DNA from: Spirochaetales bacterium
Lineage (GTDB): Bacteria; Spirochaetota; Spirochaetia; Treponematales; UBA12059
Length of the DNA: 64,000 bases
Assembly: GCA_016928955.1 (NCBI GenBank)
Contig: JAFGJV010000004.1
Location: forward strand, 124,001-188,000
Reading direction: 5' to 3'
In this document: positions 25,705 through 33,779 of the stretch, piece by piece
How the letters are laid out: each line of letters begins with the position of its first letter
How positions within the stretch are numbered: position 1 is the stretch's first letter
Program-made: the position numbers and the translations under genes
The notes under the pieces: generated by a model
Told to the model about the DNA's origin: nothing
Database searches by the model: none
What the model saw: only the letters and a program-made list of their open reading frames with translations

Positions 25705-26423
25705 GCCCCATACTGACCGTTGCCAGGCGGGAATTACGGGCCTATTTCAACTCCGCCCTTGCCTACGCCTTCATTGTCTCCTTTCTGGTGGTGTGCGGCG
25801 TGTTCTTCTTCTTCGTGAACGGCTTCTTTGCCGCCAACCAGGCCAGCATGAGGCTGTGGTTCGGCCTGATGCCCATCGTGCTGTCCGTGCTCCTGCCCGC
25901 CCTGACCATGAGGCTGTGGGCCGACGAGAAACGCCAGGGTACCTACGAGCTTTTGCGTACTCTGCCGTTCTCGGAAACCCAGCTCGTGCTGGGCAAGCAC
26001 CTGGCAGTGTTCGGCCTGATCGGCATCACGGCGCTGGCCAGCCTGCCTGTGCCTGCGCTGTGCTCGCTGTTTGGCCGCTTTGACACAGGCGTCATAGCGT
26101 CGTCCTATATCGGCCTGGTCCTGCTTGCCTCAGCGAGCGCGTCAGTTGGCCAGCTGGTGTCCGCCTTGAGCAAGAACCAGATCACCGCCTTTCTGGTGTC
26201 GGTGCTTGTCCTTCTAGCGCTCAACCTGACCCACGTGGTGACCACGTGGGCAGCCTTGCCGTCGTGGCTGGCAGCCATGTTCAACTGGCTGTCTCTCGGT
26301 TACCATTTCACCTCCTTCCTGCGCGGCGTGCTCGACACGCGGGACGTGGCGTATTTCGTGTTCCTGACCGCCGCAGGGTTGTATCTGGCGGTTAAGGAAC
26401 TGCGCTTTGCGGCGTGGAGGTAG
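25701..26423 (+). CDS. ABC transporter permease, GldF type
   Basis: The protein is 240 aa with six hydrophobic helices, beginning with the ABC-2 style SPILTVARRELRAYFNSALAY region and the loop RLWADEKRQGTYELLRTLPF, which is characteristic of GldF/NosY-like permeases. ATG 25701 overlaps the ATPase stop by 4 bases. It forms the membrane pore with the ATPase. GGAGG lies at the end of this gene for translation of the next one. Confidence 0.9.
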   Translation: MSPILTVARRELRAYFNSALAYAFIVSFLVVCGVFFFFVNGFFAANQASMRLWFGLMPIVLSVLLPALTMRLWADEKRQGTYELLRTLPFSETQLVLGKHLAVFGLIGITALASLPVPALCSLFGRFDTGVIASSYIGLVLLASASASVGQLVSALSKNQITAFLVSVLVLLALNLTHVVTTWAALPSWLAAMFNWLSLGYHFTSFLRGVLDTRDVAYFVFLTAAGLYLAVKELRFAAWR

Positions 26424-26426
26424 GAA

Positions 26427-28043
26427 ATGAAACATTCGGGAAAAAACGCGGAGCGCGCCCTGTTTTGGCTGGGCCTTATGGCCCTTGTCCTGTCGGCTGC
26501 CGTCTCGGCGCTATTCTGGCTCAGGGCCGACCTGAGCTCCGGCCAGGTCAACTCCTTGTCCAAGGCCGCGCGCGAGCTCTGGAGGGAAATACCGGAGAGC
26601 GTACGCGTCAGTTACTACCTGAGCCCCACGCTCAGGGACAAGCATCCGGGCCCGCGCGCCGTGGAGGATTTCCTGCACGGACTTGAGTCGGTATCGCGCG
26701 GCCGCATTAGCGCGCGAACGGTGGATCCCACGGAAGATCCCAGCGAGCCCGAGGCCTTCGGCGTGTCGCCGCAGCAGCTCCAGGTGATAGAAAAGTCCGA
26801 GCAGCGCGTGGCCCTTGTGTACGCCGGCATCGTCATCGAGTATCTGGACAGGCACGCGACCCTGCCCGCGGTGGTCACGGCGGATACCCTTGAGTACGAG
26901 CTGGTCAAGGCCATCCGCTCTCTGGTGACCGAACGCGCTCCTTTGGCGGGTATTCTGCTGGGTGACGACGACACTGGCCTGGACAGCCACTACAGGACCC
27001 TGACCGCGGCCCTGGAGTCGTCCGGCTACGCGGTACGTCAACAGGAACGCGGCGTACCGGTGGAAAGCGACGTTACCGTGCTGTTTGTGCTGGGCAACGC
27101 AGGCATGGACCGCTATGACTCATTTTTTGTGGACAGCTACCTGATGCGCGGCGGCAGGGTGTTCTTTGCCGTGAAGGGCGTGCGGGTTGACCAGGCCCGG
27201 GGTCTTGCGGCAACGGCCGTACCGGAAGGCGGCCTCCTTGGGATGCTGGAAGCATACGGCTTCAGGGTGGGCAGGGAGCTGGTGCTGGACGACTCGAACA
27301 TAACCGTGCCCTTCCAGACCCAGGACATGATGGGCGCGCGCAGTATCCAGTGGGTGAGGTACCCGCACTGGATCGTGGTGGACAGGGCCTTTGTCAACGA
27401 GGATCACCCAATAAGCTCAGCCTTTTCCGGGCTCGACCTTTTCTGGCCCAGCCCCCTGGCCATCCAGGCCAAGGAAGGCGTTTCCTACACCGAGCTGGCC
27501 AGGACAACGCCCAACGCGTGGACCCAGAAGAACATCCTGGCCACGTCCCCGGACCAGGCCGCCATGTTCGAGTACGAACGCCCGGACACCGAACGGCAGT
27601 ACCTGCTGGCGGCCGTTGCCTCGGGTAGCCTACCGAGCGCCTTTGCTAACGGAGACCTGCCGTCCAGAACAGGCGGCCATGCTCTGGAACAGCCGCAACC
27701 GAGAGCGGAGAACGCGCGTATCGTCGTGGTGTCGTCCACGGATTTCCTGTCAGACCTCATGGGCTCAAGCGGGTCCACCTTCAACGCCGCCTTTGCCGTG
27801 AGCGCGGCCGACTGGCTATCGTCAGACGATGACCTGGCCGCCATCAGGATGCGTGTTGCTGGCGACACCCGGCTCAACAGGATAAAGGATGAGGGCGCAA
27901 GAGCTACCCTGGTGAATCTAAGCTACGTGGTGAACCTCGGGCTCGTGCCCCTGGCCGTATTGCTCTACGGTCTCCTCCGGGCGCGGAACAGGAGCCGCAG
28001 GGAGGACGCGGCCAGGTCGGCGTCGGCCGGGGGAGCGGCATGA
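26427..28043 (+). CDS. GldG-like membrane-anchored auxiliary protein of the ABC operon
   Basis: The protein is 538 aa with one N-terminal helix (about 15-35), a large periplasmic region and a C-terminal helix (LVNLSYVVNLGLVPLAVLLYG). It contains NSLSKAARELW, VEYYLSP-like VSYYLSPTLRD and a GILLGDDD segment as in the GldG/IFT52-fold family of uncharacterised ABC components. It starts 3 bases after the permease stop and its own stop overlaps the next start. It is likely part of the exported-side complex. Exact role unknown. Confidence 0.85.
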   Translation: MKHSGKNAERALFWLGLMALVLSAAVSALFWLRADLSSGQVNSLSKAARELWREIPESVRVSYYLSPTLRDKHPGPRAVEDFLHGLESVSRGRISARTVDPTEDPSEPEAFGVSPQQLQVIEKSEQRVALVYAGIVIEYLDRHATLPAVVTADTLEYELVKAIRSLVTERAPLAGILLGDDDTGLDSHYRTLTAALESSGYAVRQQERGVPVESDVTVLFVLGNAGMDRYDSFFVDSYLMRGGRVFFAVKGVRVDQARGLAATAVPEGGLLGMLEAYGFRVGRELVLDDSNITVPFQTQDMMGARSIQWVRYPHWIVVDRAFVNEDHPISSAFSGLDLFWPSPLAIQAKEGVSYTELARTTPNAWTQKNILATSPDQAAMFEYERPDTERQYLLAAVASGSLPSAFANGDLPSRTGGHALEQPQPRAENARIVVVSSTDFLSDLMGSSGSTFNAAFAVSAADWLSSDDDLAAIRMRVAGDTRLNRIKDEGARATLVNLSYVVNLGLVPLAVLLYGLLRARNRSRREDAARSASAGGAA

Positions 28044-29002
28044 TGGACTACACGAAGAAAATACGGCGCTTGGTCGGGGTGGATGTCGTTCTGGGCCTGG
28101 TCCTGGTTTCTGGAATTTTGGCCAGGGGTTCGGGCAAGGCTGCTGCCTTGGGCGAGCGCAGGGAGCTATTGAAGGACCCGGCTGCCGTCCACTCCATACG
28201 CGTTGGCGCGGAGGAGACCTTCAGCCTGTCCAAGGCCGCTGGCTGCTGGGTACTGGACAGCGGGGCGGCAGGGCTTCCCGCGGACGCAGAGCGCGTGGCT
28301 GCCTTCCTGGACGCGCTGGCCTCGGTTGACCGGCTGGAACAGGTGGCCTCGTCCGCCGATTCGAAGGCGTCGCTTGGACTGACAGGAACGGAAACCGTAA
28401 GCCTTGAGCTGACTGGTTCCGACGGCACGGTCCTTTTGTCCCTCAACTGCGGTGCCTACGCCCCGTCTGGCTCGCGCGTATATCTGGCCTTCCCCGGCTC
28501 GGACGCGTCCTACTCCGCCCCCGCCGGCTTTGCGTCGTACCTGAAGGCGGGCAGGAAGCGCTGGCTTGACCTCAGGGCCTTTCCCGGCCAGGTGCAGGTA
28601 GCGGACATTGAGGAAATCCGGGCTTCCGGGTCCATCGTCCTGGCAGACGGCTCCGTGCGCAGCTTGTCATACACGCTCCGCCGCTCGGGCGGCGGCTGGG
28701 AAGGCGGGACCGGCGTTGCCGACCCGGCCACGGTAGACGCCATGGCCAGGAGCCTTGTGTCCATAAAGGGCGACGACTGGTTCACTGACGGCCGTGTCCT
28801 GGGCGAGCCGGACGCCGTTATCGAGCTCAGCCTGGGCAATTCGGATACCATCACCCTCAGTCTGTACCGCATGGCGTCGCTCTACGACCTTGCAGACGAC
28901 AGCTACCTGGCTGTTTCATCGGAACGGGTCCTGCCCCTTGTGGTATCGGCATGGACGGTTGCGGACACGTTCAAGGACGCCCAGGCGCTGGCAGGATCCT
29001 GA
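28040..29002 (+). CDS. DUF4340-type protein, last gene of the ABC operon
   Basis: The protein is 320 aa with an N-terminal membrane helix (VDVVLGLVLVSGILA) and a long beta-rich periplasmic region containing repeats such as SIRVGAEETFSLSKAAGCWVL and GYAYAPSG-like CGAYAPSGSRVYLAF. This order (GldG-like then DUF4340) is common in GldA-type ABC operons. ATG 28040 overlaps the previous stop. It ends 16 bases from the convergent GGDEF-like gene. The family has no proven function. Confidence 0.8.
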   Translation: MMDYTKKIRRLVGVDVVLGLVLVSGILARGSGKAAALGERRELLKDPAAVHSIRVGAEETFSLSKAAGCWVLDSGAAGLPADAERVAAFLDALASVDRLEQVASSADSKASLGLTGTETVSLELTGSDGTVLLSLNCGAYAPSGSRVYLAFPGSDASYSAPAGFASYLKAGRKRWLDLRAFPGQVQVADIEEIRASGSIVLADGSVRSLSYTLRRSGGGWEGGTGVADPATVDAMARSLVSIKGDDWFTDGRVLGEPDAVIELSLGNSDTITLSLYRMASLYDLADDSYLAVSSERVLPLVVSAWTVADTFKDAQALAGS

Positions 29003-29018
29003 ACGGCGATACGCGTGC

Positions 29019-30473
29019 CTACTGGCCGGCCAGGAAAGCCCTGAATTTCTCGGGATCGGGGCGGAACGCCATGATATGGGTGTCCCGTTCCTCCCTGGCT
29101 TTTCTCAGGGCTGCCATGGCCTCGCTAACCATACGGTCGGCGGATACCAAGCGGCCGGTGCGGGAGCTCAAGCCCATGAACAATTCCAGGTAATTGGCGC
29201 CGCCGTGGCGGCCCTGCAGCTGGAACGTCAGTTTCTTGAGCAGTTCCTCGCTCATGCGTATGGCGTGGTCTATGTCCATGTTCGGAAGTATCACGGCCAC
29301 GCCGGAGTCGCCAAACTCAAAGGACAGGTCCTTAAAACTGAAGAACTCCTGGGTGAGCCGGCTGAATATGGAAAAATCCTCCCGGCCGCGCTCGCTGTCG
29401 TCCAAGGACGCAATGAACAGGCAGATATCCTGCTCAAAGGACGCCGAGCGCTTGAGCTCTGCGTCAAGCCTGTCCCTGAGGTATGCTTCCCAGCCCAGCC
29501 CCGTGTCAGGATCGAACAGGCCCGGCGGTCCTGATTTGGGCTCAAGAGGTGCGTCCTGGCGTTCCAGCGGAGACATGCCATCGCGCGGGGAGGCGGGCGG
29601 AGGCTCAAGCTCAAAATCTATGCGTTCGTCTATCAGGAGCTCCATGCCGTCATCATCATCCGACGTCGAGCGGCGCTGGAAGCCGTAACGGGGTTCTCGT
29701 TTCGGGACGGGGAATGTTTCAGGCGCACCAGCGCCATCGTCATAGTCCGGTAGCCCATCATCCATTACGGGTCCGGCAGCTTCGGCCTCGCCTGCCACCC
29801 GGTCGGACGGCTCATAGGCAGGTTCAGACGCGTGCTGGAAGGGAGGCGAGCGGACGGCGACAAAGGCACCCGTCTCGGACGGACTTTTGTATGCAGGAGC
29901 GGCATCATGAAGGTATGCGGCGGCCGTTGCAGGCCTGGGAGCCTTTGCTCCGGCCAGGGCGACCAACCAGGCTACCGCGACCACCAGGACGGCCAGGTAT
30001 GAGAGCAAGGCCAGTCGGATGGACACGAACGCGTCGTGCTGGCTGAGCGTCGCGAACAACGCGTGCAGGGTCATGCCCGACGATAGCGAGCCGGAAAACA
30101 GTTCGACGCTTGGCGGCAGCGCCACAAAAAGCCCGTCAGGGGATAGTCCAGCAGCGTCGGGAGCGGGGCGGTAATAGGGCGACGCGTCGGGCAGGGCGTA
30201 GAGGACCGTACCTTCATCGTCCCGAACAACGAGGGCCAGAAGACGGCTGTCGCGTTTCCAGGTTCCCAGTGCCATGGACGTCCAGTCCGCCCGCGCCAAG
30301 TCCTTTTCCGTCGGCACCGTGTTGATGGCCACCCTCCTGAGGTCGGAGAACGACTCGCGCGACGCGTGCACCCCGTCTTGCCATGAACGGTAGGCGCGGT
30401 ACGCTGGGACGGCTGTGGCTGATACAAGAGCAAGCACGAACAAAAAGGCGACGAACGCGGCACCATGTCTCAT
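29019..30473 (-). CDS. Membrane protein with a degenerate GGDEF-like domain
   Basis: The protein is 484 aa. Two transmembrane helices (about 5-25 and 165-190) enclose a periplasmic sensor of about 140 residues. A long acidic/Pro-rich linker follows, then a C-terminal domain of about 170 residues with the GGDEF layout: GLGWEAYLRDRLDAEL, DICLFIASLDD and FEFGDSGVAVILPN, where FGDSG replaces GGDEF. The catalytic residues are gone, so it is probably a sensor or protein-protein module, not a cyclase. ATG 30473 has a TATACT box 8 bases upstream and no ribosome site. It is divergent from the MEMO-family gene. Confidence 0.8.
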   Translation of the reverse strand: MRHGAAFVAFLFVLALVSATAVPAYRAYRSWQDGVHASRESFSDLRRVAINTVPTEKDLARADWTSMALGTWKRDSRLLALVVRDDEGTVLYALPDASPYYRPAPDAAGLSPDGLFVALPPSVELFSGSLSSGMTLHALFATLSQHDAFVSIRLALLSYLAVLVVAVAWLVALAGAKAPRPATAAAYLHDAAPAYKSPSETGAFVAVRSPPFQHASEPAYEPSDRVAGEAEAAGPVMDDGLPDYDDGAGAPETFPVPKREPRYGFQRRSTSDDDDGMELLIDERIDFELEPPPASPRDGMSPLERQDAPLEPKSGPPGLFDPDTGLGWEAYLRDRLDAELKRSASFEQDICLFIASLDDSERGREDFSIFSRLTQEFFSFKDLSFEFGDSGVAVILPNMDIDHAIRMSEELLKKLTFQLQGRHGGANYLELFMGLSSRTGRLVSADRMVSEAMAALRKAREERDTHIMAFRPDPEKFRAFLAGQ

Positions 30474-30481
30474 GGTTTGAC

Positions 30482-30510
30482 AGTATAATCGCACTTGACC
30501 AGTTTTGGAA
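30482..30510 (-). promoter_or_regulatory. Leaderless-type promoter of the GGDEF-like gene, overlapping a plus-strand TATAAT
   Basis: Minus strand: TTCCAA (30510-30505), 17 bases, TATACT (30487-30482), 8 bases, ATG 30473. The same bases hold a plus-strand TATAAT (30484-30489) that could serve the MEMO gene, so the two -10 boxes overlap on opposite strands. No good plus-strand -35 was found. Confidence 0.5.
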
Positions 30511-30537
30511 TGCCGATATGCGGTCAAGGAGGATGCC

Positions 30538-31362
30538 ATGGCCATACGCGAGCGGGAATTGCCTGTCGGCTGGTATCCCGGGGACAAGTCGGGGGTCCTG
30601 TCCATGATCAGGGAGTTCGAAAGCGCCTGGGGATCGCCACCATGGGCAGGATCCGCCCTGGCATGCATCGCCCCGCACGCGGGCTGGGCCTTCTCGGGTG
30701 CCCTCGCCTGGGCGGCATGGATGGCAGCTGACACTCCGGACACGGCCGTGATCGTCGGAGGCCATCTGCCCGGCGGCTTTGGTTTTTTATCTGCTCCCGC
30801 GGACGGCTTTGAAACGCCCTTAGGCGTTGTACGTCTGGACGTGGACATAAACCAGAAGGTTTCAAAAATTCTAGGAGCCCGGCCAGACAAGGCGGTGGAC
30901 AATACCGTTGAGATCCATCTGCCACTTCTGGCCGCCCGCTTCCCGAACGCGAGCGTGGCCTGGTTCAGGGCGCCCAACGGGCCTGAGGCCGGGGACCTGG
31001 GACGAGCGCTGTCGGATTACGCTGACGAGACGGGAAAAAAACTTTTTGTGCTCGGCTCAACTGACCTGACGCACTACGGGCCGAATTACGGTTGGTCGCC
31101 CGGAGGCACAGGCGAGCAGGGCCGATCCTGGGCAGGAGACGCAGACAAGGCCATGGCTGAAGCTTTCGTCGCCATGGATATACCCGGAGCTCTGGCCTTG
31201 GCGGATGAAAAAGCTTCAGCGTGTTCAGTCGGGGCGGGTATAGCCGCTTTGAGCTACGCCCAGGCCCGCGGCAGGACGCGCGGAACCCTGCTGGGCAGGG
31301 CGTCCAGCGCGGATTTGGCCCCCGGACCCTCCTTTGTGGGCTATTGCGCAGTGGCGTATTAA
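30538..31362 (+). CDS. MEMO-family protein (AmmeMemoRadiSam system protein B-like)
   Basis: The protein is 274 aa. ATG 30538 has AAGGAGG at 30526-30532. Family features are IAPHAGWAFSG with His47, the VDNTVEIHLPLL segment and GSTDLTHYGPNYG, with a final VGYCAVAY strand. MEMO proteins share the fold of class III extradiol dioxygenases and usually sit beside AMMECR1 and a radical SAM gene; neither is present here. Function in bacteria is unsettled. It ends 7 bases from convergent murD. Confidence 0.88.
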   Translation: MAIRERELPVGWYPGDKSGVLSMIREFESAWGSPPWAGSALACIAPHAGWAFSGALAWAAWMAADTPDTAVIVGGHLPGGFGFLSAPADGFETPLGVVRLDVDINQKVSKILGARPDKAVDNTVEIHLPLLAARFPNASVAWFRAPNGPEAGDLGRALSDYADETGKKLFVLGSTDLTHYGPNYGWSPGGTGEQGRSWAGDADKAMAEAFVAMDIPGALALADEKASACSVGAGIAALSYAQARGRTRGTLLGRASSADLAPGPSFVGYCAVAY

Positions 31363-31369
31363 CGGCCTG

Positions 31370-32755
31370 TCAAGGGAGTCCTGCGACGGCGGTCTTGAAG
31401 CTGCGCCCGCGGTCGAACTCGTTTTTAAACATGCCAAACGACGTGCAGCCCGGGGAAAGGATGACCACGTGGCCCGGAGCAGCAAGATTATCTGCCGTCT
31501 GGACCGCTTCAATGAAATCCGCGTATGGACCGTGATACGGCACGCCGTCCTCGTCCAGAAGGGCGCGCAGTTTTTCTGTACCCGTACCCGAGAGGAGGAT
31601 AAGCTCCTTGGCTTTTCTGTAGGCGGCCCTGACAGGCCTGAAGTCCAGGTTTTTGTCCGTGCCGCCGGTAATCAGTACGATGGGCTCTGAAAACGCGTCG
31701 AGGGCGGCCGCTACCGCCTCTGGTACCGTGGCGGCCGAGTCGTTGTACCACCGTGACCCGTTCCTGTCCGCGAAATGCTCCAGCCGGTGCTCAACGCCGG
31801 GAAAGGTTTCCATCGCGGCGGCCAGTCCACCGGGCTCCGCCCCGGCAGCCCAGGCGGCCAGAGCGGCGGCGGCCATGTTACGCCGGTTGTGGGCGCCGGG
31901 AACGGGAACGACGGCCGGGACCAAAGGAAATTTCTCGGTGCCGGGCAGTTGTCCCCACCACGAGCCGTCAGGAGCCAGCCGCGCGCCACAGGCATCCAAG
32001 GGCGGCCGCGAACCGTACCAGAGGACCCCCGCCTTGGTCTCGGCCGCAAAACTCCGGCCGTAGGGATCGTCGGCGTCGCACAAGGTCCACTGGCTGGGGC
32101 CCTGGTCGGCGTATATCAGGCGCTTGTCAGCCACATACTCGTCCATGCCCGCGTATCGGTCCAGGTGGTCTGGGACGATGCGCGTCAGCACGGCCACCAG
32201 CGGTTTGAGAACGCCCCTGCCTTTGAGGTCGCCGAGCTGCCAGCTGGATAGCTCAAGGACCACGCGGTCAGAGGGCGAGAGCTCGGACAGGAAACTGAGC
32301 GGAGACATGGTTATGTTGCCGCCGAGGTAGGCATTAATGCCCGATGCCCGAAGGACATGCGCAAGGGCACTGGACGTGGTCGACTTGCCCTTGGAACCGG
32401 TAACCGCCAACACGGGAGCAGGGCACAAGCCCAGGAATATGGACAGGTCCGTCTCTACGCGACGCGACAGGGCCAGGTACTCGTTGTCGGGGCGGACGGC
32501 GGGGTTTTTCACCACCAGGTCCGCCGAGGAAAAATTGCCGCGCTCGTGCCTGCCGAGCACGAACCGTATGCCAAGGCCGTCGAGCGCTGACACGGACTCC
32601 GCAAGGGCTGACTCGTCCTTCATGTCGGTGACCGTAACCAAGGCTCCGGCTTTGGCCAGGAAGCGGGCGGTGGGAACGCCGCCGCCGTTGAGTCCCAGTC
32701 CCATGACCGTTACGCGGGCTCCGCGCAGGTCGTCAGTGTTCAGTGGTTTCAGCAT
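31370..32755 (-). CDS. murD: UDP-N-acetylmuramoylalanine-D-glutamate ligase
   Basis: The protein is 461 aa. ATG 32755 begins the Rossmann-like GARVTVMGLGLNGGG; further upstream codons do not fit the family. ATP site VTGSKGKSTTSSAL, central ELSSWQL, RIVPDHLDRY, AHNRRNMAAA and NDSAATVPEAV are present. It adds D-Glu to UDP-MurNAc-L-Ala in the cytoplasm. The start lies inside the upstream unknown gene (23-base overlap), so it is translated as the second gene of a two-gene operon. Confidence 0.95.
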   Translation of the reverse strand: MLKPLNTDDLRGARVTVMGLGLNGGGVPTARFLAKAGALVTVTDMKDESALAESVSALDGLGIRFVLGRHERGNFSSADLVVKNPAVRPDNEYLALSRRVETDLSIFLGLCPAPVLAVTGSKGKSTTSSALAHVLRASGINAYLGGNITMSPLSFLSELSPSDRVVLELSSWQLGDLKGRGVLKPLVAVLTRIVPDHLDRYAGMDEYVADKRLIYADQGPSQWTLCDADDPYGRSFAAETKAGVLWYGSRPPLDACGARLAPDGSWWGQLPGTEKFPLVPAVVPVPGAHNRRNMAAAALAAWAAGAEPGGLAAAMETFPGVEHRLEHFADRNGSRWYNDSAATVPEAVAAALDAFSEPIVLITGGTDKNLDFRPVRAAYRKAKELILLSGTGTEKLRALLDEDGVPYHGPYADFIEAVQTADNLAAPGHVVILSPGCTSFGMFKNEFDRGRSFKTAVAGLP

Positions 32756-33695
32756 GATCGAGGGCGTACTCCTTCTGGTCTCGGTCGTTGAGGTAGGGAT
32801 GGACGGTGAAACGTGACAAGAGGGCCTTCCATGTGTCCGGTATGGAGCCCCCGAGCGAGCGGAATTCCTCCATATCCTCGCTGAACGATGAGTTGCGCAG
32901 GGCTTTCTGCACGGCGTCCATTTCAGGCTTGAGACGCTTGACCGCGTAATGAAGGAGCGGCACAAAGCTCCTCCTGCCGTCCGGCGATAGGACGGGAGGA
33001 AAGGCGCACAGGGTCTTGTATTTGCAGAACAGGGGATAGTAGGGATAGATGCGGCGACCGGGTTCAAGGAACAGCTTGGTGAAAAATTTTGAAAGGTCGC
33101 TGTCCATCCATATACCGCGAACCATGTAGCCCTTTCCCGTCTCTCCTATCCAGGTCTGCGACACCAGCTGGCGGATGCGGAAAGCCATGACGCGGCCAGA
33201 TTCCCACATGACGGCGTCCAAGGGAATGAGTTCGGATTCCAGAAATACCCGCCTGGTTGTGTACGCCGCAGTAAGGTCGTTAGTACCCGGCTGGACGACG
33301 TCGGACTCGAAGGGCCGCGGCAAAAGATCCAGCCTGAGCAGGTAGAGGTATACGTCATCGTCAACCTTGTACATGCGGTAGAAACAGGGTTTGAGGATTT
33401 CAGCAGGGTCGAAAAAATAGGTGAGGCCGTCAAAGCATTCGGGCAGGATGGACGCGAGCTGGGCCACAACATCGCGGATGCTGCTGATGTACGGCGCGTC
33501 GGGTACGGAGCGTCGTATGTCGTGGTGGATGGGCAACCTGGGCACGGCCAGGGCCGTGGGCAGTTCGACGAAATACTCCTCGCCCTGGGTCAGGCGCATG
33601 GCGTAGGGGACGTTCTGTCCGGACACTGTGGATATCGCCGCGTTGACGCTGGCGTCTATGTACGCTATCCGGATTTCGTTGAGGAGCTGTTCCAC
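32733..33695 (-). CDS. Protein of unknown function, operon partner of murD
   Basis: The protein is 320 aa and starts at GTG 33695. No signal peptide or membrane helix is visible. I recognise no domain. Features are many aromatic segments (LTYFFDPAEILKPCFYRMY, YPYYPLFCKYKTLCAF) and an acidic tail (LDHAETTEH). The gene overlaps murD by 23 bases and has a good promoter immediately before it, so it is the leading gene of the murD transcript. A role in envelope growth is possible only by association. Confidence 0.8.
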   Translation of the reverse strand: MEQLLNEIRIAYIDASVNAAISTVSGQNVPYAMRLTQGEEYFVELPTALAVPRLPIHHDIRRSVPDAPYISSIRDVVAQLASILPECFDGLTYFFDPAEILKPCFYRMYKVDDDVYLYLLRLDLLPRPFESDVVQPGTNDLTAAYTTRRVFLESELIPLDAVMWESGRVMAFRIRQLVSQTWIGETGKGYMVRGIWMDSDLSKFFTKLFLEPGRRIYPYYPLFCKYKTLCAFPPVLSPDGRRSFVPLLHYAVKRLKPEMDAVQKALRNSSFSEDMEEFRSLGGSIPDTWKALLSRFTVHPYLNDRDQKEYALDHAETTEH

Positions 33696-33703
33696 TGGAC
33701 GTT

Positions 33704-33732
33704 AGTATATCCGGGGCGGGTGGCTAAATCAA
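33704..33732 (-). promoter_or_regulatory. Leaderless-type promoter of the unknown gene-murD operon
   Basis: Minus strand: TTGATT (33732-33727), 17 bases, TATACT (33709-33704), 8 bases, GTG 33695. No Shine-Dalgarno sequence. Confidence 0.6.
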
Positions 33733-33779
33733 CGAGGGGCGCCCGGATAGGGGCTGCCCCTCGTGTCGTGTGTATCAGG

